A stretch of 53,810 bases of DNA from an uncultured Eubacteriales bacterium (lineage in GTDB: Bacteria > Bacillota > Clostridia > Lachnospirales > Lachnospiraceae), in the NCBI GenBank assembly GCA_900319795.1, contig ONPU01000011.1:1-53810 (forward strand), in the 5' to 3' direction. The notes under the pieces are model-generated. The model was given only the letters and a program-made list of their open reading frames with translations. It had not been told where the DNA came from and did no database searches. The translations under genes and the position numbers were made by a program. This document shows positions 34,897 to 43,060 of the stretch, one piece after another; positions within the stretch are counted from its first letter, which is position 1; the number at the start of each line of letters is the position of its first letter.

Positions 34897-34938
34897 GTCC
34901 GCCGTCACCTCCGGTCCATCGGCTGATCCGGCACGGAC
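34897..34938 (-). promoter_or_regulatory. Nested inverted repeats in the symporter leader
   Basis: On the minus strand GTCCG (34938-34934) pairs with CGGAC (34901-34897), enclosing CCGG..CCGG (34931-34928 and 34914-34911). The distal arm lies just ahead of the ribosome site GAAGGGGG, so folding could affect translation. It does not match a glycine riboswitch that I know. Confidence 0.35.
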
Positions 34939-35016
34939 ATATTTTCCAGGAACACCTTTCTTGAAGCACTCCCCGAATTAAGACTCTCCCATATTATCAT
35001 CTTTGAATTAATTTGT

Positions 35017-35036
35017 CACTCTAAAACGTTAAAGTG
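35017..35036. promoter_or_regulatory. Palindrome in the divergent symporter/TPR region
   Basis: Arms CACTNTAA and TTANAGTG flank AACG. It lies at a likely -35 region for the minus-strand symporter (GTGACA.. followed by GATAAT/TAATAT about 17 bases on). Candidate operator. Confidence 0.4.
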
Positions 35037-35138
35037 ATGCAGAATGAACGTCCTTTTTCTTTATGTTGACTTCGGCGAACTCCTTCCATTAAGATACTTT
35101 GAAGTAAAAGAACTTCACGAAGATCGGGATAACAGATT

Positions 35139-35978
35139 ATGGACGATGTTAAAAAAACAATTGAAGCCAAAGATTACGCGGAACCGCGCTGCCCTCTTTC
35201 CGGGGAAACCTACGGCTCTCATCCGGAGTATATCCCCGTTCCGCAGATACGGATCATCGACAAGATGAACGAATACATGAGCCGGCGCGATTACGAAGGG
35301 GCCGAACGCCATCTGAACTACTGGCTCCGTGAAGCCCTTCTCGGCATGGATCAGCGGGGTGAACTCATGATCCGCGGGGAGCTGATCGGTCATTACAGAA
35401 AAACAGGCAACAGGGAAGCCGCTCTCAAGGAAGTCGACGAAGTGTTAAGGCTCCTTCGGGAAATGAATTACGAGAAAAGCCTCAGCGCCGGAACCGCTTA
35501 CGTCAACGCGGCGACTGCCTGCAACGCGTTCGGGGAAAATGAGCGCTCGCTCGAACTCTTCGAAAAAGCGCGTTCCGTCTATGAGTCCTCTTCCCGGACC
35601 GATCCGGAACTTCTGGGCGGGCTGTACAACAACATGGGGCTGCTCTATACATCCCTCTCCCGCTACGACGACGCTTTCAGGCTCTACGATCTGGCTATGG
35701 AAATGATGCGGAAATGTCCGGGCGGCGAACTGGAGATAGCCATCACCTGCCTGAACCGGGCAGATGCCCTCTCGGCCAAATACGGGACGGAAGCTGCCGA
35801 AAAGGACATCTACGATCTGCTTGACAAAGCGCTGGATCTTCTGAAAAACACCGAAGCTCCAAAAGACGGCTACTATGCTTTCGTTCTTGAAAAATGCGCC
35901 CCCACATTCGAGTACTACGGGTACTTTACGGATGCGGAGGAACTGAAACAGGAAGCGGAACAGATTTACAAAGGATAA
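35139..35978 (+). CDS. Tetratricopeptide-repeat protein
   Basis: 279 residues. Helical repeats from about residue 50 to 275: GQYN-free TPR units such as YVNAATACNAFGENERSLELFEKARSVYE, GGLYNNMGLLYTSLSRYDDAFRLYDLAMEM and AITCLNRADALSAK. The N-terminal 45 residues are non-repeat and carry a Cys/Pro segment (RCPLSGETYGSHPEY). It is a protein-interaction scaffold, cytoplasmic. It lies 4 bases before the DUF4037 gene and heads the RNR activase operon; I know TPR/DUF4037 neighbours in other Clostridia, but their task is not established. The Shine-Dalgarno is weak; TTGACT at 35064 may be part of the promoter. Confidence 0.82.
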   Translation: MDDVKKTIEAKDYAEPRCPLSGETYGSHPEYIPVPQIRIIDKMNEYMSRRDYEGAERHLNYWLREALLGMDQRGELMIRGELIGHYRKTGNREAALKEVDEVLRLLREMNYEKSLSAGTAYVNAATACNAFGENERSLELFEKARSVYESSSRTDPELLGGLYNNMGLLYTSLSRYDDAFRLYDLAMEMMRKCPGGELEIAITCLNRADALSAKYGTEAAEKDIYDLLDKALDLLKNTEAPKDGYYAFVLEKCAPTFEYYGYFTDAEELKQEAEQIYKG

Positions 35979-35982
35979 GACG

Positions 35983-36927
35983 ATGAACGGACTCACACTG
36001 TCTGCAGCATATTTTGAAGAATTCGGAAGGCCGATGCTCGAGCAGAATTTCCCGGATCTTCTGCCGCATCTTGCGGCAGGCCTTTGCGGAAGCGGCTCGG
36101 AATGCTTCGGTTTCGATGATGAAGTCTCCCGGGATCACGATTTCGAACCCGGATTTCTGATTTTTCTTCCCGGCGAAGAAACCGTCAGCCGCCATGAGGC
36201 CTTTCTTCTTGAGCGCGCTTACGCGAAACTGCCCAAAGAATTCATGGGAATCCGAAGGAATGCCCTCTCCCCTGTAGGCGGGGCACGGCACGGTGTGGTC
36301 AGGCTCTCGGATTTCTTCGAGGAAAAAACCGGCAGAGCGGACGGCTCTCCCGAAGGCAGCGAATGGTTTCTCATTCCCGAACAGTCCCTGGCGGAAGCGG
36401 TCAACGGACGCGTCTATTTCGACAACGAAGGGACACTGACCCGTTTTCGCGAACGACTCGCGTTCTATCCGGAGGACATTTTCAGAAAAAAACTGGCGGG
36501 AGAACTTCTCCTCATGGCCCAGGCGGGTCAGTACAATTTCCTCCGCTGCCTGAAGCACGGGGAAACAGCCGCCGCGCAGCTGGCTGTCAATGAATTCGTG
36601 CTGCACACGATTTCCGCGATCTTCCTGCTGAACCGCTCGTACCGTCCTTATTATAAATGGTGCTTCCGCGCGCTCCGCGCCCTGCCTCTTCTTTCTCTTG
36701 AGGCAGAGCTTCTGGAATATCTCCTGACCGGAGGAAATGATCCGGAGAACGCGGAAGAAAAATACAGGGTCATCGAGGGCATCGCGGCCGACCTGATTGA
36801 CGTTCTGATAGAACGGGGCCTCACGCGCGCCAACTGCGGCGACCTCGAAAAACACGCTTATTCCGTCAACGATTCCATCGAAGACGGCGCACTCAGAAAT
36901 CTGCACATACTGGCGGGGGTTCACTGA
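35983..36927 (+). CDS. DUF4037-type nucleotidyltransferase-like protein
   Basis: 314 residues. Near the N-terminus GLCGSGSECFGFDDE followed by SRDHDFEPGF gives the hG[GS]...DxD pattern of a nucleotidyltransferase fold, which is how DUF4037 is understood. The rest is helical (LLMAQAGQYNFLRCLKHGE, AAQLAVNEFVLHTISAIFLLN, YRPYYKWCFRALRAL), like an accessory helical bundle of HEPN/KNTase-type proteins. Substrate unknown. AAAGGA precedes the ATG and the gene sits between the TPR and radical-SAM genes with gaps of 4 and 6 bases, so all three are cotranscribed. Confidence 0.75.
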   Translation: MNGLTLSAAYFEEFGRPMLEQNFPDLLPHLAAGLCGSGSECFGFDDEVSRDHDFEPGFLIFLPGEETVSRHEAFLLERAYAKLPKEFMGIRRNALSPVGGARHGVVRLSDFFEEKTGRADGSPEGSEWFLIPEQSLAEAVNGRVYFDNEGTLTRFRERLAFYPEDIFRKKLAGELLLMAQAGQYNFLRCLKHGETAAAQLAVNEFVLHTISAIFLLNRSYRPYYKWCFRALRALPLLSLEAELLEYLLTGGNDPENAEEKYRVIEGIAADLIDVLIERGLTRANCGDLEKHAYSVNDSIEDGALRNLHILAGVH

Positions 36928-36933
36928 AGAACA

Positions 36934-37650
36934 ATGAATATTCACGGATTACAGAAAATGACGCTCCTGGATTTTCCGGGCCATGTCGCCTGCACGGTCT
37001 TCCTTGCGGGCTGCGACCTGCGCTGCCCGTTCTGCCATAACTTCGATCTGGCTTGCGGAAAGTCGGACTTCGTCATGAGCGAAGAAGAACTGATGGATTT
37101 CCTTAAAAAACGGAAAGGGCTGCTCGAAGGCGTTGCCTTTACCGGCGGAGAGCCATGTCTCTATAAAGACCTCCCGGATCTCATCCGCCGGATCCGCGAT
37201 CTCGGATTCGCGGTCAAACTGGATACGAACGGCTGTCATCCCGCTCTCCTTTCGGACATCATCCGTGAAGGACTGATTGAGTACGCCGCTATGGACATCA
37301 AAAACTCTCCGGGCAAATATGCCCGGACCTCGGGCCTTCAGGAACTGGATCTTGCGCCGGTCATGGAAAGCATCTCCATCCTCAGGGAAAGCGGGATCGA
37401 CTATGAGTTTAGGACGACGGTTGTCCGGGAGTTTCATGAGGCGTCTGATTTCGAGGAAATCGGGGCGATGATCCGCGGGGCGAAACACTATTTTCTTCAG
37501 AGTTTTACCGACCGCGATACTGTTCCCTATGAAGGTTTTCACGCCCCCTCCACCGGGGAAATGCTTGAATTTGCGGGCATTGTAAGGCCATTTGTCGAAG
37601 AAGTCCGGCTCCGCGGCGTCGAAAATGTCCCGGATTCAGAGGCCTTCTAA
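36934..37650 (+). CDS. nrdG: Anaerobic ribonucleotide reductase activating protein (radical SAM)
   Basis: 238 residues. The radical-SAM cluster motif CDLRCPFC (CxxxCxxC) lies near residues 27-34, followed by GVAFTGGEPCLYKDLPDLIRRI (GGE SAM-binding motif) and DIKNSPGKYARTSG. It installs the glycyl radical on NrdD using S-adenosylmethionine and reduced flavodoxin or ferredoxin. This is the longer NrdG2-like type rather than the short E. coli form (about 154 residues). It lies upstream of nrdD on the same strand, with a separate nrdD promoter between them. Confidence 0.92.
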   Translation: MNIHGLQKMTLLDFPGHVACTVFLAGCDLRCPFCHNFDLACGKSDFVMSEEELMDFLKKRKGLLEGVAFTGGEPCLYKDLPDLIRRIRDLGFAVKLDTNGCHPALLSDIIREGLIEYAAMDIKNSPGKYARTSGLQELDLAPVMESISILRESGIDYEFRTTVVREFHEASDFEEIGAMIRGAKHYFLQSFTDRDTVPYEGFHAPSTGEMLEFAGIVRPFVEEVRLRGVENVPDSEAF

Positions 37651-37696
37651 GAGCTCATTTACATACAAGATCTTGTTCCCGAAAAAATACTCTCCA

Positions 37697-37706
37697 CTAT
37701 ATATTG
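37697..37706 (+). promoter_or_regulatory. Candidate NrdR box overlapping the nrdD -35
   Basis: CTATATATTG matches the core of the NrdR consensus CwATATaTwg-type palindrome and overlaps TTGACA. A second, degenerate site may lie near 37729-37738 about three helical turns downstream. NrdR represses ribonucleotide reductase genes when dATP is high. Confidence 0.5.
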
Positions 37707-37732
37707 ACATCATTCTCCCCGGGTGATAGAGT
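37704..37732 (+). promoter_or_regulatory. Promoter of nrdD
   Basis: TTGACA, 17 bases, TAGAGT, with TG one base upstream of the -10 (extended). The predicted start is near 37739, about 60 bases before the ATG at 37800. Confidence 0.6.
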
Positions 37733-37799
37733 ATCTATGCACGCATTTGGGAGTCCGCCAGGTGCGATTCTTTATCTATATAATAAGGGGAGGTTCCAG

Positions 37800-40337
37800 A
37801 TGTACCAGGTTGTAAAAAGAGACGGGAAGGTCGTGGATTTCGACATCAAGAAAATCAGCGACGCGATCACACAGGCCTTCGAAGCTCGCGGGAGACAGTA
37901 TCATCCGACCGTGATCGATATGATCTCTCTGCATGTCACCGCCGATTTCGACGAGAAGATCCACGGCGATAAAATTGCCGTCGAAGACATTCAGGACAGC
38001 GTGGAAAAGGTCCTGTCGGAATCCGGCTATTCGGATGTGGCGAAAGCTTACATTCTCTACCGCAGACAGCGGGAAAAAGTCCGCAATATCAATTCCGCTC
38101 TTCTCAATTACAAAGAGCTCGTCAATGACTATCTGAAGATCAACGACTGGCGCGTAAAGGAAAACTCCACGGTCACTTATTCCGTGGGCGGCCTTATTCT
38201 GTCCAATTCCGGCGCCATCACAGCCAATTACTGGCTGAGCGAAGTCTATGACGACGAAATCGCCAACGCCCACAGAAGCGCGTCCATCCATCTGCATGAC
38301 CTCTCCATGCTGACCGGATACTGCGCGGGCTGGAGCTTAAAGCAGCTGATCAAGGAAGGACTGGGCGGCGTTCCCGGCAAGATCACTTCCTCTCCTGCCA
38401 GCCATCTGTCTACCCTTTGCAACCAGATGGTCAATTTCCTCGGCATCATGCAGAACGAATGGGCCGGGGCACAGGCATTTTCCTCTTTCGATACCTATCT
38501 GGCACCATTTGTCAAAGTTGACAACCTCTCCCAGAAAGAAGTCAAGCAGTGCGTCCAGTCCTTTATCTACGGCGTCAACACACCGAGCCGCTGGGGCACA
38601 CAGGCACCGTTCTCCAACATCACTTTGGACTGGACGGTTCCGAACGATCTGAAGAACCTTCCGGCCATTGTCGGCGGCAAGGAGCTTGATTTCACATACG
38701 GTGACTGCCAGAAGGAAATGGATATGGTCAACAAGGCCTTCATCGAAATCATGATCGAAGGCGACGCCAACGGACGCGGATTCCAGTATCCGATCCCGAC
38801 CTACTCCATTACCCGTGATTTCAGCTGGGAAGAGACGGAAAACAACAAGCTTCTCTTTGAAATGACCGCCAAATACGGCACCCCCTATTTCTCGAATTAT
38901 ATCAACTCCGATATGGAACCGAGCGATGTCCGTTCCATGTGCTGCCGTCTGCGCCTCGACCTGCGCGAACTGCGGAAAAAGTCCGGCGGTTTCTTCGGAT
39001 CGGGAGAATCCACGGGATCGATCGGCGTTGTAACCATCAACATCCCGCGTATCGCTTACCTTGCTGCGGATGAAAATGATTTCTACACCCGTCTCGACAA
39101 ACTGATGGATATCGCGGCACGTTCTCTCCACGTAAAGAGAGGCGTCATTACAAAGCTTATGGACCAGGGTCTCTATCCTTATACAAAGCGCTATCTGGGC
39201 ACATTTGAGAACCATTTCTCCACAATCGGCCTTATCGGCATGAACGAAGCCTGTCTGAACGCGAACTGGATCGGCTGCGACCTCACGAACGAGAAGGCAC
39301 AGCGCTTCACCAGAGACGTCCTGAACCATATGCGTGAGCGCCTGTCCGACTATCAGGAAGAATACGGCGATCTCTACAATCTCGAAGCGACTCCGGCCGA
39401 ATCCACGACCTATCGTTTCGCGAAGCATGACAAGGAACAGTATCCGGATATCATCACCGCGAACATGAACGGAACCCCGTACTATACGAATTCCTCTCAT
39501 CTTCCGGTCGGATATACCGAAGACGTCTTCTCCGCTCTGGATATCCAGGACGATCTGCAGACGCTCTATACGTCCGGCACCGTCTTCCACGCCTTCCTCG
39601 GCGAGAAGCTTCCGGACTGGAAAGCTGCCGCGACACTTGTCCGCAAGATCGCGGAGAATTACAAGCTTCCGTACTATACGATGTCTCCGACTTATTCCGT
39701 CTGCCGTGATCACGGATATCTGACAGGCGAACAGACGGTCTGCCCGATCTGCGGCGCGAAGACCGAGGTCTACAGCAGAATCACCGGCTATTACCGTCCG
39801 GTTCAGAACTGGAATGACGGAAAGGCACAGGAATACAAGGACAGGAAAGTCTACAATATCGGACGTTCCCATCTGACTCATATCGGACCCAACCCGGCTC
39901 CTTCTGATGAGCCCGTGGCGAGACCTTCCTACACGAAGACCTCTCCGCTGCGCGTGGAAGCTCCTCAGAAGGCACCGGTACCGTTTGTCCAGACGGCTCA
40001 GGCCGCTCCGGCTCCGGTACAGGAAGCACAGAAGGAAGTTGAAGTCGCAAAGGCTCCCGAAGCGGAGGTCAAGCGCGGACCGCAGCCTGTAAAGGATGCA
40101 AGTGAGCTTTCGAACATTCTTCTGTTCAAGACACCGACCTGCCCGAACTGCAAAGCCGCTGCTGCTCTGCTGGATCGCGCCGGTATCTCCTACACAGCGC
40201 TCAATGCTGATGAGGAGAAGGATCTGGTTGGCAGATTCGGCGTCCGCCAGGCTCCGACACTCGTGGTCATCGGTGATGACGGATTTGAAAAATTCCGCGG
40301 CGTCTCCGATATCAAGGGATGGCTGATGAAAAGATAA
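37800..40337 (+). CDS. nrdD: Class III ribonucleoside-triphosphate reductase with fused C-terminal redoxin
   Basis: 845 residues. An N-terminal ATP-cone (about 1-95, MYQVVKRDGKVVDFDIKKI) regulates activity. The NrdD barrel spans about 100-680, with the MCCRLRLD cysteine pair, a zinc site built from Cys 635, 648 and 651 (CPICG) and the glycyl radical loop RITGYYRPVQNWNDGKA (Gly 663). A Pro/Ala/Glu-rich linker (about 690-765) leads to a glutaredoxin/thioredoxin-fold domain (about 770-845) with active site CPNC (Cys 781 and 784) and QAPTLVVIG. Ordinary NrdD ends after the glycyl loop. The fusion suggests disulfide-based reduction rather than formate. AAGGGGAGG precedes the ATG. The next gene is a thioredoxin-reductase-like flavoprotein. 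Confidence 0.95.
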   Translation: MYQVVKRDGKVVDFDIKKISDAITQAFEARGRQYHPTVIDMISLHVTADFDEKIHGDKIAVEDIQDSVEKVLSESGYSDVAKAYILYRRQREKVRNINSALLNYKELVNDYLKINDWRVKENSTVTYSVGGLILSNSGAITANYWLSEVYDDEIANAHRSASIHLHDLSMLTGYCAGWSLKQLIKEGLGGVPGKITSSPASHLSTLCNQMVNFLGIMQNEWAGAQAFSSFDTYLAPFVKVDNLSQKEVKQCVQSFIYGVNTPSRWGTQAPFSNITLDWTVPNDLKNLPAIVGGKELDFTYGDCQKEMDMVNKAFIEIMIEGDANGRGFQYPIPTYSITRDFSWEETENNKLLFEMTAKYGTPYFSNYINSDMEPSDVRSMCCRLRLDLRELRKKSGGFFGSGESTGSIGVVTINIPRIAYLAADENDFYTRLDKLMDIAARSLHVKRGVITKLMDQGLYPYTKRYLGTFENHFSTIGLIGMNEACLNANWIGCDLTNEKAQRFTRDVLNHMRERLSDYQEEYGDLYNLEATPAESTTYRFAKHDKEQYPDIITANMNGTPYYTNSSHLPVGYTEDVFSALDIQDDLQTLYTSGTVFHAFLGEKLPDWKAAATLVRKIAENYKLPYYTMSPTYSVCRDHGYLTGEQTVCPICGAKTEVYSRITGYYRPVQNWNDGKAQEYKDRKVYNIGRSHLTHIGPNPAPSDEPVARPSYTKTSPLRVEAPQKAPVPFVQTAQAAPAPVQEAQKEVEVAKAPEAEVKRGPQPVKDASELSNILLFKTPTCPNCKAAAALLDRAGISYTALNADEEKDLVGRFGVRQAPTLVVIGDDGFEKFRGVSDIKGWLMKR

Positions 40338-40363
40338 CAGTTCACGCGAAAGGATCCGACACT

Positions 40364-41275
40364 ATGTATGATGTAATCGTGGTCGGCGGGGGCCCTGCCG
40401 GCATGACTGCGGCGCTCTACGCCCAGCGCAACGGCAAACAGGCCCTTGTAATTGAAAAAAACGGATTCGGTGGCCAGATTACCCATTCCCCGAAGGTTGA
40501 GAATTATCCCGGCATCCTGACGATGAGCGGCAACGAATTCGCCGACAAAATGCTGGACCAGATCCTGAAACAGGGTGCCGAGATCGAATTTGAAAATGTC
40601 ACCTCCGTTGAGTCGGAGGAACACTGCAAAAAAGTATACACCGAGGAAGGCTCCGTATATGAAACGAAGACAGTGATCCTTGCTACCGGCGTCAAACACC
40701 GGATGCTCGGTCTTCCCGGTGAAAATGAACTGGTCGGCGAAGGCATCTCCTTCTGCGCGGTCTGTGACGGCGATTTTTATAAAGGGCTGACTGTCTGTGT
40801 GGCAGGCGGCGGCAATTCCGCCCTGCAGGAAGCGATCCTGCTCTCCGAAAAATGCAAAGAAGTAATCATGCTTCAGGACCTCCCGCGTTTTACCGGAGAA
40901 GAAAAGCTGCAGGAAGTGCTCTTCTCCCGTCCGAATGTCCGCAGCTACACCGGCGTCCGGATCGAAGAACTTCTGGCTGTTGACGGCGCGCTTCAGGGCG
41001 TACGGATCAGCGGAGAAAACGGCACTCAGGATATCAGCTGTGACGGGCTCTTCGTCGCGATCGGCCTCATTCCCGAAAATGACGCGTTTAGAGGCCTGGC
41101 TGAACTCAACGACTACGGATACTTCAACTCCGACGAGCAGTGTCTTACAAAGACACCCGGAATCTATGCCGCCGGAGACTGCAGAAGCAAAAACGTGCGT
41201 CAGCTGACTACCGCGGTCGCTGACGGAGCTCAGGCGGCTCTTGCGGCTTGCCGATATATCGACACCGCCTGCTGA
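40364..41275 (+). CDS. Thioredoxin-reductase-like flavoprotein (lacks NADPH HRRxxxR motif)
   Basis: 303 residues. FAD-binding GGGPAG near the start, redox-active FCAVCDGDFY (CxxC), second Rossmann GGGNSALQEA, and the C-terminal GIYAAGDCRSKNVRQLTTAVADG that is strongly conserved in TrxR. The usual NADPH 2'-phosphate motif HRRxxxR is replaced by LQDLPRFTG. The electron donor is therefore probably NADH, or reduced ferredoxin as in pyridine-nucleotide-independent enzymes. The gene begins 26 bases after nrdD with GAAAGGAT before the ATG at 40364; an in-frame start at 40319 overlaps nrdD and is less likely. It should reduce the redoxin domain fused to NrdD. Confidence 0.9.
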   Translation: MYDVIVVGGGPAGMTAALYAQRNGKQALVIEKNGFGGQITHSPKVENYPGILTMSGNEFADKMLDQILKQGAEIEFENVTSVESEEHCKKVYTEEGSVYETKTVILATGVKHRMLGLPGENELVGEGISFCAVCDGDFYKGLTVCVAGGGNSALQEAILLSEKCKEVIMLQDLPRFTGEEKLQEVLFSRPNVRSYTGVRIEELLAVDGALQGVRISGENGTQDISCDGLFVAIGLIPENDAFRGLAELNDYGYFNSDEQCLTKTPGIYAAGDCRSKNVRQLTTAVADGAQAALAACRYIDTAC

Positions 41276-41291
41276 GCAATTAACTGTAAAG

Positions 41292-41329
41292 AAAAACTGA
41301 GCGCTGACTCTTGTCAGCGCTCAGTTTTT
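41292..41329. terminator. Strong bidirectional terminator after the RNR operon
   Basis: A 17-bp perfect stem AAAAACTGAGCGCTGAC/GTCAGCGCTCAGTTTTT with loop TCTT. It ends the plus-strand RNR operon and, at its 3' edge, overlaps the stop of the minus-strand phosphorylase gene. Confidence 0.96.
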
Positions 41330-42107
41330 AGTTCCGTGAGTCGTGAATCAGCTTTCTGACAGCCCCGACGCCTACCCGGACCGCCAGATCCGTGTCATGT
41401 GCCTGCGGATTCGAAAGCCCCTGTTTCGCGCGTTCCTGATTGGCGACAACGAGGAAGACGGACCCGCAGCGGACTTTCAGATAGCTTGCCACGGTAAAGA
41501 GCGCAGCCGATTCCATCTCCGATGCCAGCGTGCCCAGACGAATCCAGGCCTCCCATTTATTCTCCAGTTCATAGCTGACCGGTTTCGTCTCCGGAGAATG
41601 CTGCCCGTAGAAGGAATCCTTGCACTCCACGATGCCGGTATGGAACACTGCCTTCTGCTCTTTCGCGGAGCTCACGAGGGCATTGACAACATCCAGGTTC
41701 GCGACGGCAGGAAATTCGATCGGCGCATACTCTTTGCTGGTGCCTTCCATCCGGATCGCGCCTGTAGCGACCACAAGGTCACCTCCCATGATTTCCGTCT
41801 GCATGCCTCCGCAGGTACCCACTCTGACAAATGTATCCGCACCGGCCTGCACAAGTTCCTCCATGGCGATCGAGGCGGAAGGCCCTCCGATCCCGGTAGA
41901 CGTCACTGAGACCTTCTCACCGTCCAGATAGCCGGTATACGTCACAAATTCCCGGCTGTCCGCGACAAGGACCGGATCGTCAAAATATTTCGCGATTGCC
42001 TTGCAGCGTTTCGGGTCCCCCGGCAGGATCACATAGCGTCCGACCTCTCCGGGCGCGACCTGAATATGATAGAGTCTTCCGTCGTCGGAATAGACCATTT
42101 TCGCCAT
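41328..42107 (-). CDS. Nucleoside phosphorylase (uridine phosphorylase-like)
   Basis: 259 residues from ATG 42107. PNP_UDP_1 fold: [54 protein letters not shown], and [19 protein letters not shown] (the ribose-binding EMES motif). Catalyses reversible phosphorolysis of nucleosides such as uridine in the cytoplasm; exact base preference cannot be read. GGAGAAAG precedes the ATG. It lies 56 bases after the DUF3343 gene of the selenium-type operon and may be its last member or have its own promoter. Its stop codon falls inside the shared terminator. Confidence 0.9.
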   Translation of the reverse strand: MAKMVYSDDGRLYHIQVAPGEVGRYVILPGDPKRCKAIAKYFDDPVLVADSREFVTYTGYLDGEKVSVTSTGIGGPSASIAMEELVQAGADTFVRVGTCGGMQTEIMGGDLVVATGAIRMEGTSKEYAPIEFPAVANLDVVNALVSSAKEQKAVFHTGIVECKDSFYGQHSPETKPVSYELENKWEAWIRLGTLASEMESAALFTVASYLKVRCGSVFLVVANQERAKQGLSNPQAHDTDLAVRVGVGAVRKLIHDSRN

Positions 42108-42163
42108 CTTCTTTCTCCTTTCCAAGTCGATGCGGATCTCGAATTGCCTGACGCAATTCAGAA

Positions 42164-42400
42164 CTATATTTCCAGTTCTCTTATATGCTGTGCCTTAATG
42201 CCGGAAGAACGAAGCAGTTCCCGGAGGCCTTCTTCGTCATCCGGAGGCGCGCTCCACGCAAGACCGCAGCCGGCGCTGATCTCCTTCGGCAGAGGAATCA
42301 GACGGCCTTCAACTCCGTTGTTTTGGCAGTAATCCTCAAACGCCATAGCGTCATGCGTTGAAAAAAAGGCGACGATCAGCCGCCTTATTTTCTTCCTCAT
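42164..42400 (-). CDS. DUF3343 protein (copy 1, beside YedF)
   Basis: 78 residues. It has the DUF3343 shape: [17 protein letters not shown] at the N-terminus, then [27 protein letters not shown] with the family's conserved Cys (about residue 45). DUF3343 genes are found beside YedF and cysteine-desulfurase-like genes; a carrier role for reactive sulfur or selenium is suggested but not proven. The ATG overlaps the yedF stop by 4 bases (CCATGA). A paralogue lies at 44225-44488. Confidence 0.8.
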   Translation of the reverse strand: MRKKIRRLIVAFFSTHDAMAFEDYCQNNGVEGRLIPLPKEISAGCGLAWSAPPDDEEGLRELLRSSGIKAQHIRELEI

Positions 42401-43014
42401 GGCCTTATGACCATGGAAGCATTCATCTGTGCTTCCACAATATCATACATATTGGAGATAATCCCCACCTGAAGTTTTTCCTTCAGTCCGTAAAAATCCA
42501 GACAGGTTCCGCAGGTCATGATCTGAGCCCCTGCTTCCTCGAGAGCCTTCAGGTCTTTGATGGTATCCGGATCTTCCGTAGTAAGATACGCGCCCGAATT
42601 GTAGCAGATCACTTTCTCCGGAACCTCATCCTGATTCGTCAGAGCAAAGATAAAGGCCTTCATCAGTTTCTTTCCGAGCTGCTCGTCTCCGTTACCCATT
42701 GTGTTCGAAGAAATGATCACGACCTTTCCTCCTTTCGGAGAAATGGTACAGCTGACCGCTTCCGCGGGAACCTCGGCATCTTTCGCGGCTCCGGCTTTGA
42801 CCTGCATTTTCACGGTATATTCCTTTTCCCCGTTCTGTTCGGAGGTGACAGTAAATCCGTTGTGCTCGCCAAGGCGGGTCAGGTTCTGCACTGCCGTATC
42901 ATTGTCGACTTTCACATACAGAATTCCGTCTTCAATAAACTCTTCGATTGCTTTCTTCGCGTTGATCACGGGAAGCGGACACGCCATTCCCATGCAGTCA
43001 ATTCTTCTTTCCAT
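42397..43014 (-). CDS. yedF: YedF family selenium/sulfur-transfer protein
   Basis: 205 residues. The N-terminal TusA-like domain (about 1-75) carries CMGMACPLPVINAKKAIEEF (CPxP motif). The C-terminal DsrE-like domain (about 95-205) has VVIISSNTMGNGDEQLGKKLMKAFIFAL and a Cys-containing loop AQIMTCGTCLDFYGL. This matches the selenium-metabolism YedF described with selenium-dependent molybdenum hydroxylases. It is fused in operon with DUF3343 downstream and the desulfurase-like gene upstream. Direct selenium use is inferred. Confidence 0.88.
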   Translation of the reverse strand: MERRIDCMGMACPLPVINAKKAIEEFIEDGILYVKVDNDTAVQNLTRLGEHNGFTVTSEQNGEKEYTVKMQVKAGAAKDAEVPAEAVSCTISPKGGKVVIISSNTMGNGDEQLGKKLMKAFIFALTNQDEVPEKVICYNSGAYLTTEDPDTIKDLKALEEAGAQIMTCGTCLDFYGLKEKLQVGIISNMYDIVEAQMNASMVIRP

Positions 43015-43060
43015 ATTGTTCTCCGTTCCTTCCGCAGTCTGTATCTGCGAAATAAATCAT

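Noticed and set aside
34879-34995. Glycine riboswitch ahead of the symporter
   Set aside because: GGGAGAG is present near the start but the conserved core and second half of the aptamer are not.
35044-35268. 74-codon plus-strand frame before the TPR gene
   Set aside because: Overlaps the TPR gene in another frame, no ribosome site; the region is better explained as promoter.
38337-39881. 514-codon minus-strand frame inside nrdD
   Set aside because: Antisense of a highly conserved enzyme; composition typical of a shadow frame.
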